Positions 27,018-35,568 of a DNA stretch of 48,092 bases are shown one piece after another. The stretch spans positions 1 to 48,092 of the forward strand of contig JAHHQN010000018.1 of assembly GCA_020026375.1 (NCBI GenBank), read 5' to 3'. The notes beneath the pieces were generated by a model. That model worked only from the letters and a program-made list of their open reading frames with translations. It was not told where the DNA came from and ran no database searches. The first letter of the stretch is position 1. Each line of letters opens with the position of its first letter. The DNA comes from Alistipes sp. GTDB taxonomy: Bacteria; Bacteroidota; Bacteroidia; Bacteroidales; Rikenellaceae. A program made the translations under genes and the position numbers.

Positions 27018-27968
27018 TTATTTTTTGCAGAGGTCCTCCTGAATGCGGCGTATCAGCTCCTCGAAGTCGTTGCGCGAGAGGCACACCTCTTCGAGTATTT
27101 GGGCGAGTATCCGGGCGTCGAGCTTCTCGAAGTCGCTCTCGACGGGGGTGATGAACACACCGCCCAGATCCACCGAGGCGGGACTGCTCAGCAGGCGGTC
27201 GTCGCCCTCGGCCGTGTAGCACGACGGACGGTGTTTCTCGCGCGGGAAGATGAAGATTACCCAGCGGCCGTCGTCGTAGAGCGACAACACGTTCATCATG
27301 GGTTCCTCCTCGCCGAAGTGGAGGGTCATCTCGTCGTAAATCAGGTCGAAGAGTTGTGCCGCGTCGTCCTTGTCGGTCGATTCGATGACCAGCGTGGTGC
27401 GCGGCAGGTCCTTCAGCACGTGGAGAGTTGCCTGACGCAGCTCACCCAGACGGGCGGCCACCAGCGAGCGCCACTGGCTCTCGATGGGCATGAATCCGCG
27501 GCTGCCGGCCTGGAAGTGGGCATGGTCGGGGGCCGATGCTCCGCAACGGGGACCGTTGTAGAAGATGGTGAAGTCGGGGAGCCGGGCCGCCAGGTCGAGC
27601 ATGTCGCCGATGCGTTCGATGATGCTCTGCCCGGTGTGGCGGTTGTCGGGAATGGTCAGATGGCGCGGAAAGATGGGGAAGGGGTTGACCAGTATGGTGT
27701 AGTGGCCGTTGAACTCCACACCCTTCTGCACCTCGGGGCGGTTCTCCGCACAGAGGAAACACTTGCGTGCGGCGATGGTTTTGGGGTCGACCTTGGCGCC
27801 CGACGAGACGATGCGTGCAGGGTTGAACTGCACCTTGTAGGTCACGCCGCCGACCTCGAGGGTCTTCACCCTGACGTTGTCCAGTGCGGCATAGTTGTCT
27901 CTTAAAGTCTCCCAAACGCTCATTTGCTGCTCAAAGAGCTCTTGAATGCGCTGCTCCATAACTTTCAC
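27018..27968 (-). CDS. DUF4922 protein, HIT/GalT-like nucleotidyltransferase or phosphorylase
   Basis: 316-residue soluble protein with a histidine-triad-like active site: CFLCAENRP (metal or structural CxxC) and PDHAHFQAG, giving the HxHxQ motif of the GalT/GDP-hexose phosphorylase branch rather than the HxHxH of hydrolases. IFPRHLTIPDNRHTGQ matches a HIT-superfamily strand. It should transfer or phosphorolyse a nucleotidyl group, perhaps on a hexosamine 1-phosphate or a sugar nucleotide. No partner enzyme in the operon makes this obvious. Start is ATG at 27968 (MKVMEQRI); the alternative at 27959 removes three residues. It lies ten bases after the glycosyltransferase. Confidence 0.82.
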   Translation of the reverse strand: MKVMEQRIQELFEQQMSVWETLRDNYAALDNVRVKTLEVGGVTYKVQFNPARIVSSGAKVDPKTIAARKCFLCAENRPEVQKGVEFNGHYTILVNPFPIFPRHLTIPDNRHTGQSIIERIGDMLDLAARLPDFTIFYNGPRCGASAPDHAHFQAGSRGFMPIESQWRSLVAARLGELRQATLHVLKDLPRTTLVIESTDKDDAAQLFDLIYDEMTLHFGEEEPMMNVLSLYDDGRWVIFIFPREKHRPSCYTAEGDDRLLSSPASVDLGGVFITPVESDFEKLDARILAQILEEVCLSRNDFEELIRRIQEDLCKK

Positions 27969-27978
27969 GTTTTTTAGA

Positions 27979-29433
27979 TTATTTGTTCATGGTGATTCGG
28001 GCCTGCAGCTCCCAGGTGCGGATACGGTCCTTGTAGAGGTTGTGGCCGTTCATCTTCACAATGTCGAGCGAGGCGTCGGAGTTGTCCTCCCAGCGGCGGC
28101 ACAGGTAGACCACGTCGTAGACACGGCCGATCTGGTAGCGGCGGCTGATGTTGAGTCCCAGGGCGTAGTCCTCGCCGTAGCTGGTGTTGGGTACCTTGAT
28201 CTTGCGCAGCATGGGGGTGTAGAACGCACGCGGTGCGCCCAGACCGTTGATGCGCAGGGCATTGTTGCGGCCGTTGTCGGGGGTCCACTCCTTGTGGTCG
28301 ATGATGCCGGGGGCAATCATGTTCATGTTGAAGTCGGTCATCATGTAGGTGCCGACCACCATGGCGCAGTTCTGCTCGTAGAAGGCGCGCACCATCGTGG
28401 CGAGGGTGTGCTCGTCCCTGTAGACATCGTCGCTGTCGAGCTGCACGGCGAACTTGCCGCACTTGGGGTGGTGGACACCCATGTTCCAGCATCCGCCGAT
28501 GCCCAGATCGTGACGCGGGGGGATGATGTGGATCAGACGCTCGTCGTCCTTGAATTCGTCGATGGCCTCGGTGGTGCCGTCGGTCGAGTGGTTGTCGATG
28601 ACGATGAGGTTGAACTTGAAGTCGGTCTTCTGTGAGAGTACCGAACGAATGGCGTCGCGAATGGTGCGGATACGGTTGCGCACGGGAATGATGACCGAGG
28701 CCTCATACTCGAAGTCGTTTTCGTCGAAGGCAATCTTCTCGAAACGGGGTTCGAGGTAGCCGCCGATTTCCTTCAGATGCTCGGTGCAGGCCTGCTCCAT
28801 CTCGATCTGACGGCCGCGGTTGCGCGGGTCGACATAATCGAAAATCTTTTCGCCGCTCTTGCGGGTGTCGTTCTCCACCTCGGAGTAGAGGTATTCGTTG
28901 ATGTGCATGAGGCTCTCCTCCTGGCTCAGCTTGAGACGCAGGTCGTAGAGTCCGGCGAACCGGTAGTCGGCCTTCATGCGGCCGGCGGCACGGCAGAACG
29001 CATCGCGGCGGAAGAGCATCACCGAGCCGAAATCGAAGTCGTCGCGCAGCGAGCCGAACTGGTAGTCGATGACCGGAGCGGCGGTCTGGTGACCCTCCTT
29101 GACCTGGTAGTGGTCGGCATAGGTCATGCCGGCGTGGCTGTCGTCGGCCAGCATCACCATGCGGTCGAGGGCGAACATGCCCAGCGAGAGGGTGCTGTAT
29201 TTGGTGTAGAGCAGGATAAAGTCGGCTTCGGCATGCTTGGCGATGGCCTTGATGGTTGAGGTCGACTGTGCGCCGTCGATGCGCAGCGTCGGGCAATCCT
29301 CCACCCCGGTGGGGGTGTCGTCGTCGGTGAGCAGGAAGATGCGGTTGACGAGTTGTGTGTCGCGGAGTCCCTTTATGGTCTGTTCTACCTGTTCTTTTCC
29401 CGAGAAGGGAATGAAGCAATCGATTCTTTTCAT
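27979..29433 (-). CDS. GT2-family glycosyltransferase with two GT-A-like halves
   Basis: 484-residue cytoplasmic protein. The second half is a canonical GT-A domain: YEASVIIPVRNRIRTIRDAI, LIVIDNHSTDGTTEAI and the metal-binding QLDSDDVYRDE. The first ~230 residues look like a degenerate second GT-A domain (IFLLTDDDTPTG, FALDRMVMLADDSHAG) with a DD pair but no clear DxD. The acceptor and donor are not predictable. A glycosyltransferase inside an otherwise catabolic operon is unusual; with the DUF4922 neighbour it could form a small biosynthetic or reuse branch. Gap to the amidase gene upstream is 39 bases. Confidence 0.88.
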   Translation of the reverse strand: MKRIDCFIPFSGKEQVEQTIKGLRDTQLVNRIFLLTDDDTPTGVEDCPTLRIDGAQSTSTIKAIAKHAEADFILLYTKYSTLSLGMFALDRMVMLADDSHAGMTYADHYQVKEGHQTAAPVIDYQFGSLRDDFDFGSVMLFRRDAFCRAAGRMKADYRFAGLYDLRLKLSQEESLMHINEYLYSEVENDTRKSGEKIFDYVDPRNRGRQIEMEQACTEHLKEIGGYLEPRFEKIAFDENDFEYEASVIIPVRNRIRTIRDAIRSVLSQKTDFKFNLIVIDNHSTDGTTEAIDEFKDDERLIHIIPPRHDLGIGGCWNMGVHHPKCGKFAVQLDSDDVYRDEHTLATMVRAFYEQNCAMVVGTYMMTDFNMNMIAPGIIDHKEWTPDNGRNNALRINGLGAPRAFYTPMLRKIKVPNTSYGEDYALGLNISRRYQIGRVYDVVYLCRRWEDNSDASLDIVKMNGHNLYKDRIRTWELQARITMNK

Positions 29434-29472
29434 GATATTCTGTTTTTAGTATTGTTGGTGGTTATTCTGTTG

Positions 29473-32400
29473 TTAGTGTTTGTCGTTGAAGAAGTCGAGA
29501 ATCTTCTCCATGAGTTGTGAGCGGCTCTTCTCCGAGCGTATCGACTCGAAGGGGTAGCCCATCACGAAGGTCTTGTAGTCGCCCTTGTAGGCAACGGCTG
29601 CACTGAGGTTGTTCTCCGAGTAGCGGAGTACGGTCTCGGCATCGGGCGAGGCGGGTTCCACGGCATCGGGCGACTCCACCACATAGCTCTCCTCGTTGAG
29701 GGTGTTGTGGTAGTCGTAGCGGCCGTCGAGCTCCAGCAGGTCGGACTCCACGCCCTTGACACCGCCGCGGCGTGCGGCCTGTCCCACGCGCCAGGTGTAT
29801 TTCAACACCTCGGTGGCGAAGGTGCAGTCGTCGTCCTGCTTCTCGGCCAGCGGATTGTCCCACAGGTCGGTGGCCACATAGGCACCCGACACCATCACAT
29901 TGCCGCCCTGACGGCAGTAGTCGGCCAGACGCTGCTGCATGGGGGTGCTGAAGGTCTTGAACTCGAGGGGGTGGATTCCGCCGCGTCCCATCTTGGTCTG
30001 GCACTCCTTGCCCAGAATGAGGTCGGTGTGGGGATAGTCGTTGAGGTGGACGTCACCGCTCTCTACGGCTTCGTCGCTGCACGACACGAAGGAGTAGCCG
30101 GCATCGAGTATGGCGCGGCCGTGGAGTGCGGGATAGTCGAACGTGTTGCCGGCGATGACCATCGTCTCATAGTCGCCGTAGCTGTCGCCGAAGCCGGCCG
30201 CGTCGTCGTCCATCCAGTCGATGTTGCGGCGGTACTCCTTCATCTTGCCGATGTAGCTCACGTCCTTGATGTAGGGTACACCGTGGTCCTTGTCGTCGAG
30301 GAAGCCGGCCAGAAGAGTGTCGGCAGGAGCCGGAGCCACAAAGTCGGCCGGTGCGCTGATGCGGTCGAAGCCGTTGACAATCATCACCGGGGCCTGGGTG
30401 CTGCCCTGTGCCACACCCACCGACAGAATCTCGGAGGGGAAGCTCTCGCCGCCGTCGTTGAGTGCCGTCACCTTGAAGCTGCACACCTTGCCTGCGGGAA
30501 TTGCGGTTTCGAACTGCGGTTCGGTGACCATGCGGCCGTTGTCGAACGCGCCGTCACCGATACGGGTGTAGACCATGTAGCGGTCGGCCGCTGCGGTGGG
30601 TTCGAGGGGGTCGTCGACGGGCTGCCAGCGCAGAAGGGCGTGGCCGTCGGGGGTGAGCGATGCCGACATGTGGTCGACAGGCAGGGGCTGCACCACATAG
30701 GGGACCTTGTTCTGCGAGGCGATGAACTCCAGCATGCCCTTGTAGACGGCGCGGCTCACCGTGAAGCGGAAGCGCGGGTCGAGACCGTAGCGCATGTCGG
30801 CGAAGTTCTGGTGGGAGAGCAACTCGAGGAGCATGGTCGGCACCTGAGGGGTGCGTGCCTCGTAGTAGGGTTTGTTCCACATGCCGCGGCGGTTCCACTC
30901 CGGCTCGTAGAGACGGCGCACGTCGTTGACCACGTTGGACTGTATGAGGTCGGTGAGCTGGCGTGCCATGTAGCGCGAGGTGCCGTCGGCGTAGGTGTCG
31001 CGGCCTTCGGAGCGGCTCATGTAGATGCCCAGTGTGCCGATGATGGAGTCGTTGCGCGAGGTGCCGGCGTCGGAGTGGAAGGCGAAGGCCAGGTCGACGG
31101 GAATGTGGAGACCCTCACGGTCGGGGAGTACCTCCGAGCCGCCGGCCAGATAGTTGACCCATGTGCCGCGCGACTTGTAGTCGTCGTTGTAGTCGTTGCC
31201 ACCCGAGTGGGGCGAGTAGATGCTGTCGGGAACACCGGCCCACTGCATCCAGTAGCGTGCCGCCTCGCAGAAACGGGGGTAGCCGCTGGTGTGGGGGGTG
31301 TGGCGTGCGGCCTGTGCCGCGAAATCGGAGGTGTCGCCCTCCGCGGCGTTCTTCGAGAGGAATTCGGCCGTGATGCTGCGGGCGATGTTGCCCATGCCGC
31401 CGCCGATTTTCACTCCGTCGGCCGTCACGATGCGGCCGTTCTTCGACGAACGGTTGCTCAGTGTGACACCCTGTGCGTCGTTCAGCCCCTTGTCGAAGGT
31501 GAAGGTACCCAGATAAATCCATGTGCCGCCGCCCATCTGCTGGTTGACCTTGAAGTGGGAGACACCGCCCTTGTGGCGCACGGTGTAGCGTGCGTCGTCG
31601 GTGCTTCGGGGCAGGGTGCGGTACGACACATAGACGGCGTATTCGCCTGTGGCGGGAATCTCCGGTGTCCATGTGGCTGTGGCGGTCTGTCCGTCACGAC
31701 GGGTCTCCGCCTGACGGAACGTACCCTCGCGGAAGGGGTTTTCGAACTCCTTGTAGGTGGGGCGCAGGTGGGCGAAGCCCTCCGATGCCCCCTTCTCCCA
31801 GGAGCGTGTGCCGTTCTGCTCGGTGTAGCGCGAGCCGTCGAGGCAGCCGTCGTTGTCGACGATGATTTCGTGGCGGTTGAAGTCGCGCTCACGCGGCAGC
31901 AGGACATTGGCGCCTGCATTCTCGAGCATCGGCACCAGATAGGGCAGCACATAGCTCTGTGTGTAGAGATCCTCCACGGTCTGGAGGATACGCGCACGCT
32001 GCCACTCCCAGCGGTTGAGACGTTGCTCGAAGTACCAGCCGTGGCTCTGCCACATGGCGATGTGGCGGTTCTGGAGTCCGTGGGTGGGGCGGTTGCCCTT
32101 GTCGAGCGAAGTGACCAGAGGGGTGCGGCACGAGGTGTCGAAGGTCTTGACCCGGCGGTCGGGCTTCGAGCGCAGGGCCAGAGGAATCAGCTCCTCGACG
32201 GGCTGTCCCTCGGCGATGAGCGTGAGACGGTGTTTGGCGTAGCGAGAGGGGAGCAGCGCGCGGATTTCGCGGTAGAGGGCGGCCACATTCTCCTCGCGGA
32301 AGGGGATATAGGAGCAGTCCTGGCTGGCGAAGAGCGAAATCTGTCGCGGAGTGACGGCTACCGAATCAATTCTGATGTTGTGGAATATCGTCTCCTTGCG

Positions 32401-32523
32401 CGCCTCGCGCGAAAGCAGCGATTCGATGTTGCGGACCACATCGTCCGCAAGAGTCTGTGCCGATGTCGCCTCTGCAAGGAAGAGCAGGGCGAGCAGTGCG
32501 GCGCTATGTAAAATTCGTTTCAT
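29473..32523 (-). CDS. Secreted amidase_3 protein with golvesin-like insertion and FN3/GATase-like C-terminus
   Basis: 1016-residue periplasmic protein (signal ending ATSAQ). The zinc amidase fold is split: ligands His161 (MWQSHGWYFE) and Glu184 (TVEDLYTQ) lie before, and His483 (AFAFHSDAG) and Glu567 (LLELLSHQNF) after, a ~250-residue insertion. Part of that insertion (about 285-390, TWTPEIPATGEYAVYVSYR to DGVKIGGG) resembles the golvesin/xanthan lyase carbohydrate-binding-like domain. An FN3 domain follows (about 640-735), then a ~280-residue class I amidotransferase-like domain. N-acetylmuramoyl-L-alanine amidase activity, removing stem peptides before NamZ acts, is the best fit. Databases often label relatives as xanthan lyase. 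Confidence 0.85.
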   Translation of the reverse strand: MKRILHSAALLALLFLAEATSAQTLADDVVRNIESLLSREARKETIFHNIRIDSVAVTPRQISLFASQDCSYIPFREENVAALYREIRALLPSRYAKHRLTLIAEGQPVEELIPLALRSKPDRRVKTFDTSCRTPLVTSLDKGNRPTHGLQNRHIAMWQSHGWYFEQRLNRWEWQRARILQTVEDLYTQSYVLPYLVPMLENAGANVLLPRERDFNRHEIIVDNDGCLDGSRYTEQNGTRSWEKGASEGFAHLRPTYKEFENPFREGTFRQAETRRDGQTATATWTPEIPATGEYAVYVSYRTLPRSTDDARYTVRHKGGVSHFKVNQQMGGGTWIYLGTFTFDKGLNDAQGVTLSNRSSKNGRIVTADGVKIGGGMGNIARSITAEFLSKNAAEGDTSDFAAQAARHTPHTSGYPRFCEAARYWMQWAGVPDSIYSPHSGGNDYNDDYKSRGTWVNYLAGGSEVLPDREGLHIPVDLAFAFHSDAGTSRNDSIIGTLGIYMSRSEGRDTYADGTSRYMARQLTDLIQSNVVNDVRRLYEPEWNRRGMWNKPYYEARTPQVPTMLLELLSHQNFADMRYGLDPRFRFTVSRAVYKGMLEFIASQNKVPYVVQPLPVDHMSASLTPDGHALLRWQPVDDPLEPTAAADRYMVYTRIGDGAFDNGRMVTEPQFETAIPAGKVCSFKVTALNDGGESFPSEILSVGVAQGSTQAPVMIVNGFDRISAPADFVAPAPADTLLAGFLDDKDHGVPYIKDVSYIGKMKEYRRNIDWMDDDAAGFGDSYGDYETMVIAGNTFDYPALHGRAILDAGYSFVSCSDEAVESGDVHLNDYPHTDLILGKECQTKMGRGGIHPLEFKTFSTPMQQRLADYCRQGGNVMVSGAYVATDLWDNPLAEKQDDDCTFATEVLKYTWRVGQAARRGGVKGVESDLLELDGRYDYHNTLNEESYVVESPDAVEPASPDAETVLRYSENNLSAAVAYKGDYKTFVMGYPFESIRSEKSRSQLMEKILDFFNDKH

Positions 32524-32556
32524 GGTCGGTTAGGGTGGTTTTGGTCGTTGGGGGGA

Positions 32557-34005
32557 TTATCGTTTGCGAATGAGCAGCGTGAGACCCAGTGCCGTGATGA
32601 GGGCGTTGAGCAGCAGCAGCTCGAAGCTGATCTGGTAGCCGCCGAACCACTCGGCACTGTGCGACTGCAGCACATAGCAGATGGCCGGCGAGAGAAGGGC
32701 CACGACGGGTACCAGACGGTCGCGTACGGCATGGCGGCAGGCCAGTCCGAAGATGAACATGCCGAGGATAGGACCGTAGGTGTAGGCCGCCAGTTTGTAG
32801 ACGGCGTTGATGGCGCTGTCGTCGTTGAGGTAGTAGAAGACGATGATGACCAGCACCATGACCAGCGACATGGCCACATGCACCAGTTTGCGGGTGCGGG
32901 TCACCTGCTGCTGGTCGCCGCCGGTGTCGACATTGAGAATGTCGATGGTGAACGAGGTGGTGAGTGCCGTGAGCGCGCTGCCGGCGGCCGAGTAGGCGGC
33001 CGAGATGAGTCCCACGATGAAGACGATGCCCACGAACAGGGGGAAACCCTCGCTCCAGGCCACCGCACCGAAGAGTGCGTCACCCGTGGGGGCGTGGGGC
33101 ATGACGTTCTCGCGGTAGATGTAGAGCAGGGTACCCAGCACGAGGAACAGGCCGATGACGAAAATCTGAACCAGCGAGCTGACAATCATGTTCTTCTGTG
33201 ACTCGCGGAAGTTCTTGCAGCTCAGGGTGCGCTGCATGAGGTCTTGGTCGAGACCCGTGCAGGCGATAATCATGAAGATGCCGGCGATGAACTGTTTCCA
33301 GAAGTAGCGGCCGTCGTTGGGGTCGTCGAAGAAGAAGATGCGGCTCGAGGGGTGGTCGCCCACCTTCGAGAGCATCTCACCGAAGCCCAGATGGAGGTTC
33401 GACGAGATGAAGCCGATGCAGCAGACAATCGACAGCACCAGACAGAGGGTCTTGAGCGAGTCGGTCCAGATGAGCGACTTCACACCGCCCTGGAAGGTGT
33501 AGAGCCAGATGAGTGCCACGGTGAGCAGCACGTTGACGGCGAAGGGAATATGGAGCGGGTCGAAGACCAGGGTCTGCAACACCACGCACACCACGAAGAA
33601 GCGCACCGAAGCGCCCAGCATCTTCGACACGAAGAAGAACCAGGCACCCGTGCGGTAGGAGGTCACGCCGAAGCGGTTTTCCAGATAGCCGTAGATGCTC
33701 ATGAGGTTCATCTTGTAGAACATGGGTATCAGCACCAGAGCCACCACGATGGAGCCGACGAAGAAACCCAGCACCATCTGCATGTAGGAGTAGCCGCTCA
33801 CGGCCACCGAACCCGGCACGGAGATGAATGTCACCCCCGAGATGCTGGCACCAATCATGGCGAAGGTGGCCATGTACCACGACGACTTGCGGTTGCCGGT
33901 GAAAAAGCCGGCGTTGTCGGCGTTGCGGCCCGTAATCCACGAGATGACGAATAGCAGTATGAAGTACAGCGCGATGGTCAGTAATACGATACAGGCGGTT
34001 GTCAT
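32557..34005 (-). CDS. Sodium:solute symporter (SSS family)
   Basis: 482-residue inner-membrane protein with about thirteen helices, showing the SSS fold: SSWYMATFAMIGASISGVTFISVPG near residues 40-65, a helix-2 region ending YLENRFG, and QGGVKSLIWTDSLKTL. Relatives import sialic acid, sugars, proline or other solutes with sodium. In this operon, free amino sugars or peptides released by the periplasmic enzymes are likely cargo. It stands between the amidase gene (33-base gap) and NamZ-2 (65-base gap). It is the third inner-membrane transporter of the operon. Confidence 0.88.
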   Translation of the reverse strand: MTTACIVLLTIALYFILLFVISWITGRNADNAGFFTGNRKSSWYMATFAMIGASISGVTFISVPGSVAVSGYSYMQMVLGFFVGSIVVALVLIPMFYKMNLMSIYGYLENRFGVTSYRTGAWFFFVSKMLGASVRFFVVCVVLQTLVFDPLHIPFAVNVLLTVALIWLYTFQGGVKSLIWTDSLKTLCLVLSIVCCIGFISSNLHLGFGEMLSKVGDHPSSRIFFFDDPNDGRYFWKQFIAGIFMIIACTGLDQDLMQRTLSCKNFRESQKNMIVSSLVQIFVIGLFLVLGTLLYIYRENVMPHAPTGDALFGAVAWSEGFPLFVGIVFIVGLISAAYSAAGSALTALTTSFTIDILNVDTGGDQQQVTRTRKLVHVAMSLVMVLVIIVFYYLNDDSAINAVYKLAAYTYGPILGMFIFGLACRHAVRDRLVPVVALLSPAICYVLQSHSAEWFGGYQISFELLLLNALITALGLTLLIRKR

Positions 34006-34070
34006 AATATTTTAAATATTTTTACAGAATAATTAAAATAATTGAAAAACAAAACCATTTTTTTTACCTC

Positions 34071-35237
34071 CTATTCCGCGTAGAGCAGATAGGGGCGGCG
34101 TTGTTGTTTGAATCGGGTGACATCGTCGGCCCAGCAGGCCTTGATTTCGTCGGCCGACCGTCCCTCCTTGATCATCTTGCGCACGTAGTCGGTGCCGATG
34201 AGCAGCTCGAAGAAGCTGCGGAAGAAGTGGTCGTCGAGGTTGAGGTTGCGGTAGGCGTCGATGATGTAGCTCAGGTCGATGCCCTTGCGCCATATCTCCT
34301 CGTCGCTCAGGTGGCTCAGGTCACGGCCGTAGCAGGTCTTGTCGAGCTGGGGAGGGTTCTTGGCGCCTGGCACGCTGCGGGGGGTGAACGAGAAGTCGTA
34401 GCCCTTCATGTTGGGGTGGCCGTAGACCTGGAAGGGTTTGTCGGTGCCGCGTCCCAGACTCACGGGTGTGGCCTCGAACAGGCAGGTCGAGGGGTAGAGG
34501 TAAATCGACTTCATGTTGGGAAGGTTGGGCGACGGGGCCACGGGCAGCTCGTAGCGGGTCTGGTGGGTGTAGTTCTTGCAGGGAATGACCGTCAGGTCAC
34601 ACACCCTCGACTGCGGCAGCCAGCGCTCGCCGTTGATCATGAGGGCCAGCTCGCCCAGCGTCATGCCGTGGACCACCGGAATGGGCAGCCAGCCCACCCC
34701 CGACTTGTATTTCATGTCGAGAATCGGGCCGTCGACATAGTGGCCGTTGGGGTTGGGGCGGTCGAGCACCAGCACCTTGCGGTTGTATTCGGCGCAGGCG
34801 TCCATCAGGCGGCACATCGTTATATAATAGGTATAGAAACGCAAACCGACATCCTGAATGTCCACTACGAGAATGTCGAATTTGCGCATTGATTTTTCAC
34901 TGGGGCGGCGGTCCTTGCCGTCGTAGAGCGACAAGATGGGGACCCCGGTTTTGGGGTCGACCGAGCTGGCGACAAGTTCGCCGGCGTCGGCATTGCCGCG
35001 GAAGCCGTGTTCGGGGGAGAAGATGGCTCTTACGTCCATTCCGTTGTCGAGCAGTACATCGAGCAGATGGCGGTTTTTGACCAGTCCCGTGTGGTTGGAG
35101 AAGATGGCTATCCGCTTGTTTTTCAGTATGGGAAAGTACTCGGACGTCTGTTCCGCTCCCACGACCACACGTGCTTCACGGGCATGTCCCACAAGGGTGA
35201 AACATGCCAAAATGAGGCTTAGAATGAGGTTTTTCAT
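34071..35237 (-). CDS. NamZ-type exo-beta-N-acetylmuramidase (DUF1343), paralog 2
   Basis: 388-residue secreted protein (signal MKNLILSLILACFTLVGHA). Family signatures are FSNHTGLVK, FSPEHGFRGNADAG with the predicted catalytic Glu, VDIQDVGLRFYTYYITM and LDRPNPNGHYVDGP. It differs from paralog 1 at several motif positions (ASP/PRO context before EHG, NPNG versus NPLG). It is the first gene of the operon, with a minus-strand promoter at 35275-35309 and the SusC/SusD pair diverging from the same intergenic region. Exo-muramidase activity is inferred from the family. Confidence 0.9.
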   Translation of the reverse strand: MKNLILSLILACFTLVGHAREARVVVGAEQTSEYFPILKNKRIAIFSNHTGLVKNRHLLDVLLDNGMDVRAIFSPEHGFRGNADAGELVASSVDPKTGVPILSLYDGKDRRPSEKSMRKFDILVVDIQDVGLRFYTYYITMCRLMDACAEYNRKVLVLDRPNPNGHYVDGPILDMKYKSGVGWLPIPVVHGMTLGELALMINGERWLPQSRVCDLTVIPCKNYTHQTRYELPVAPSPNLPNMKSIYLYPSTCLFEATPVSLGRGTDKPFQVYGHPNMKGYDFSFTPRSVPGAKNPPQLDKTCYGRDLSHLSDEEIWRKGIDLSYIIDAYRNLNLDDHFFRSFFELLIGTDYVRKMIKEGRSADEIKACWADDVTRFKQQRRPYLLYAE

Positions 35238-35274
35238 GTTGTTTTAGATTGATAAATTAGTTGTGTTGGTAGAA

Positions 35275-35309
35275 CAAAAATAGATTTTTTTTAAATACTA
35301 TGTGTCAAA
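35275..35309 (-). promoter_or_regulatory. Promoter of the salvage operon
   Basis: On the minus strand TTTG (35306-35309) is followed after 23 bases by TATTTTTG (35275-35282), slightly wide of the usual 19-21. It lies 38 bases upstream of NamZ-2. The whole 35238-35568 gap is AT-rich, holds no gene, and contains the divergent promoters of the salvage operon and susC. Confidence 0.6.
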
Positions 35310-35451
35310 CCTGTGAAGAAATTTATTATTAAAAATATTAATTAATAAAAGACCTTTCGATGAATCGCCGTAACTGGGTGTGATTTGGTAAGTTAGGGAA
35401 TAGCTGAAAAATTAATCAAAAAAATCGGTACACAGTAACTAAAAAAAACCT

Positions 35452-35459
35452 TATATTTG
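35452..35459 (+). promoter_or_regulatory. -7 box for the susC/susD pair
   Basis: TATATTTG, about 110 bases before the susC ATG at 35569, giving a long AT-rich leader. No TTTG lies at the expected -33 position, so an activator may be needed. Confidence 0.55.
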
Positions 35460-35568
35460 CTCTATCGACCCTAAAAAAACCATAATTTCTGAAAATTTTT
35501 AATAATAAATTTTAGATGTAATACTAAAACTTATCAATCTAACCAATTACTAACTTAAACTAACTTCT

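Noticed and set aside
29473..32523. Xanthan lyase
   Set aside because: The name comes from the golvesin/xanthan-lyase-like inserted domain; the catalytic residues match a zinc amidase and no polysaccharide lyase fold is seen.
15327..35237. Genomic island or phage origin for the salvage operon
   Set aside because: No integrase, transposase, attachment repeats or composition shift is visible at its ends; codon style matches neighbours.
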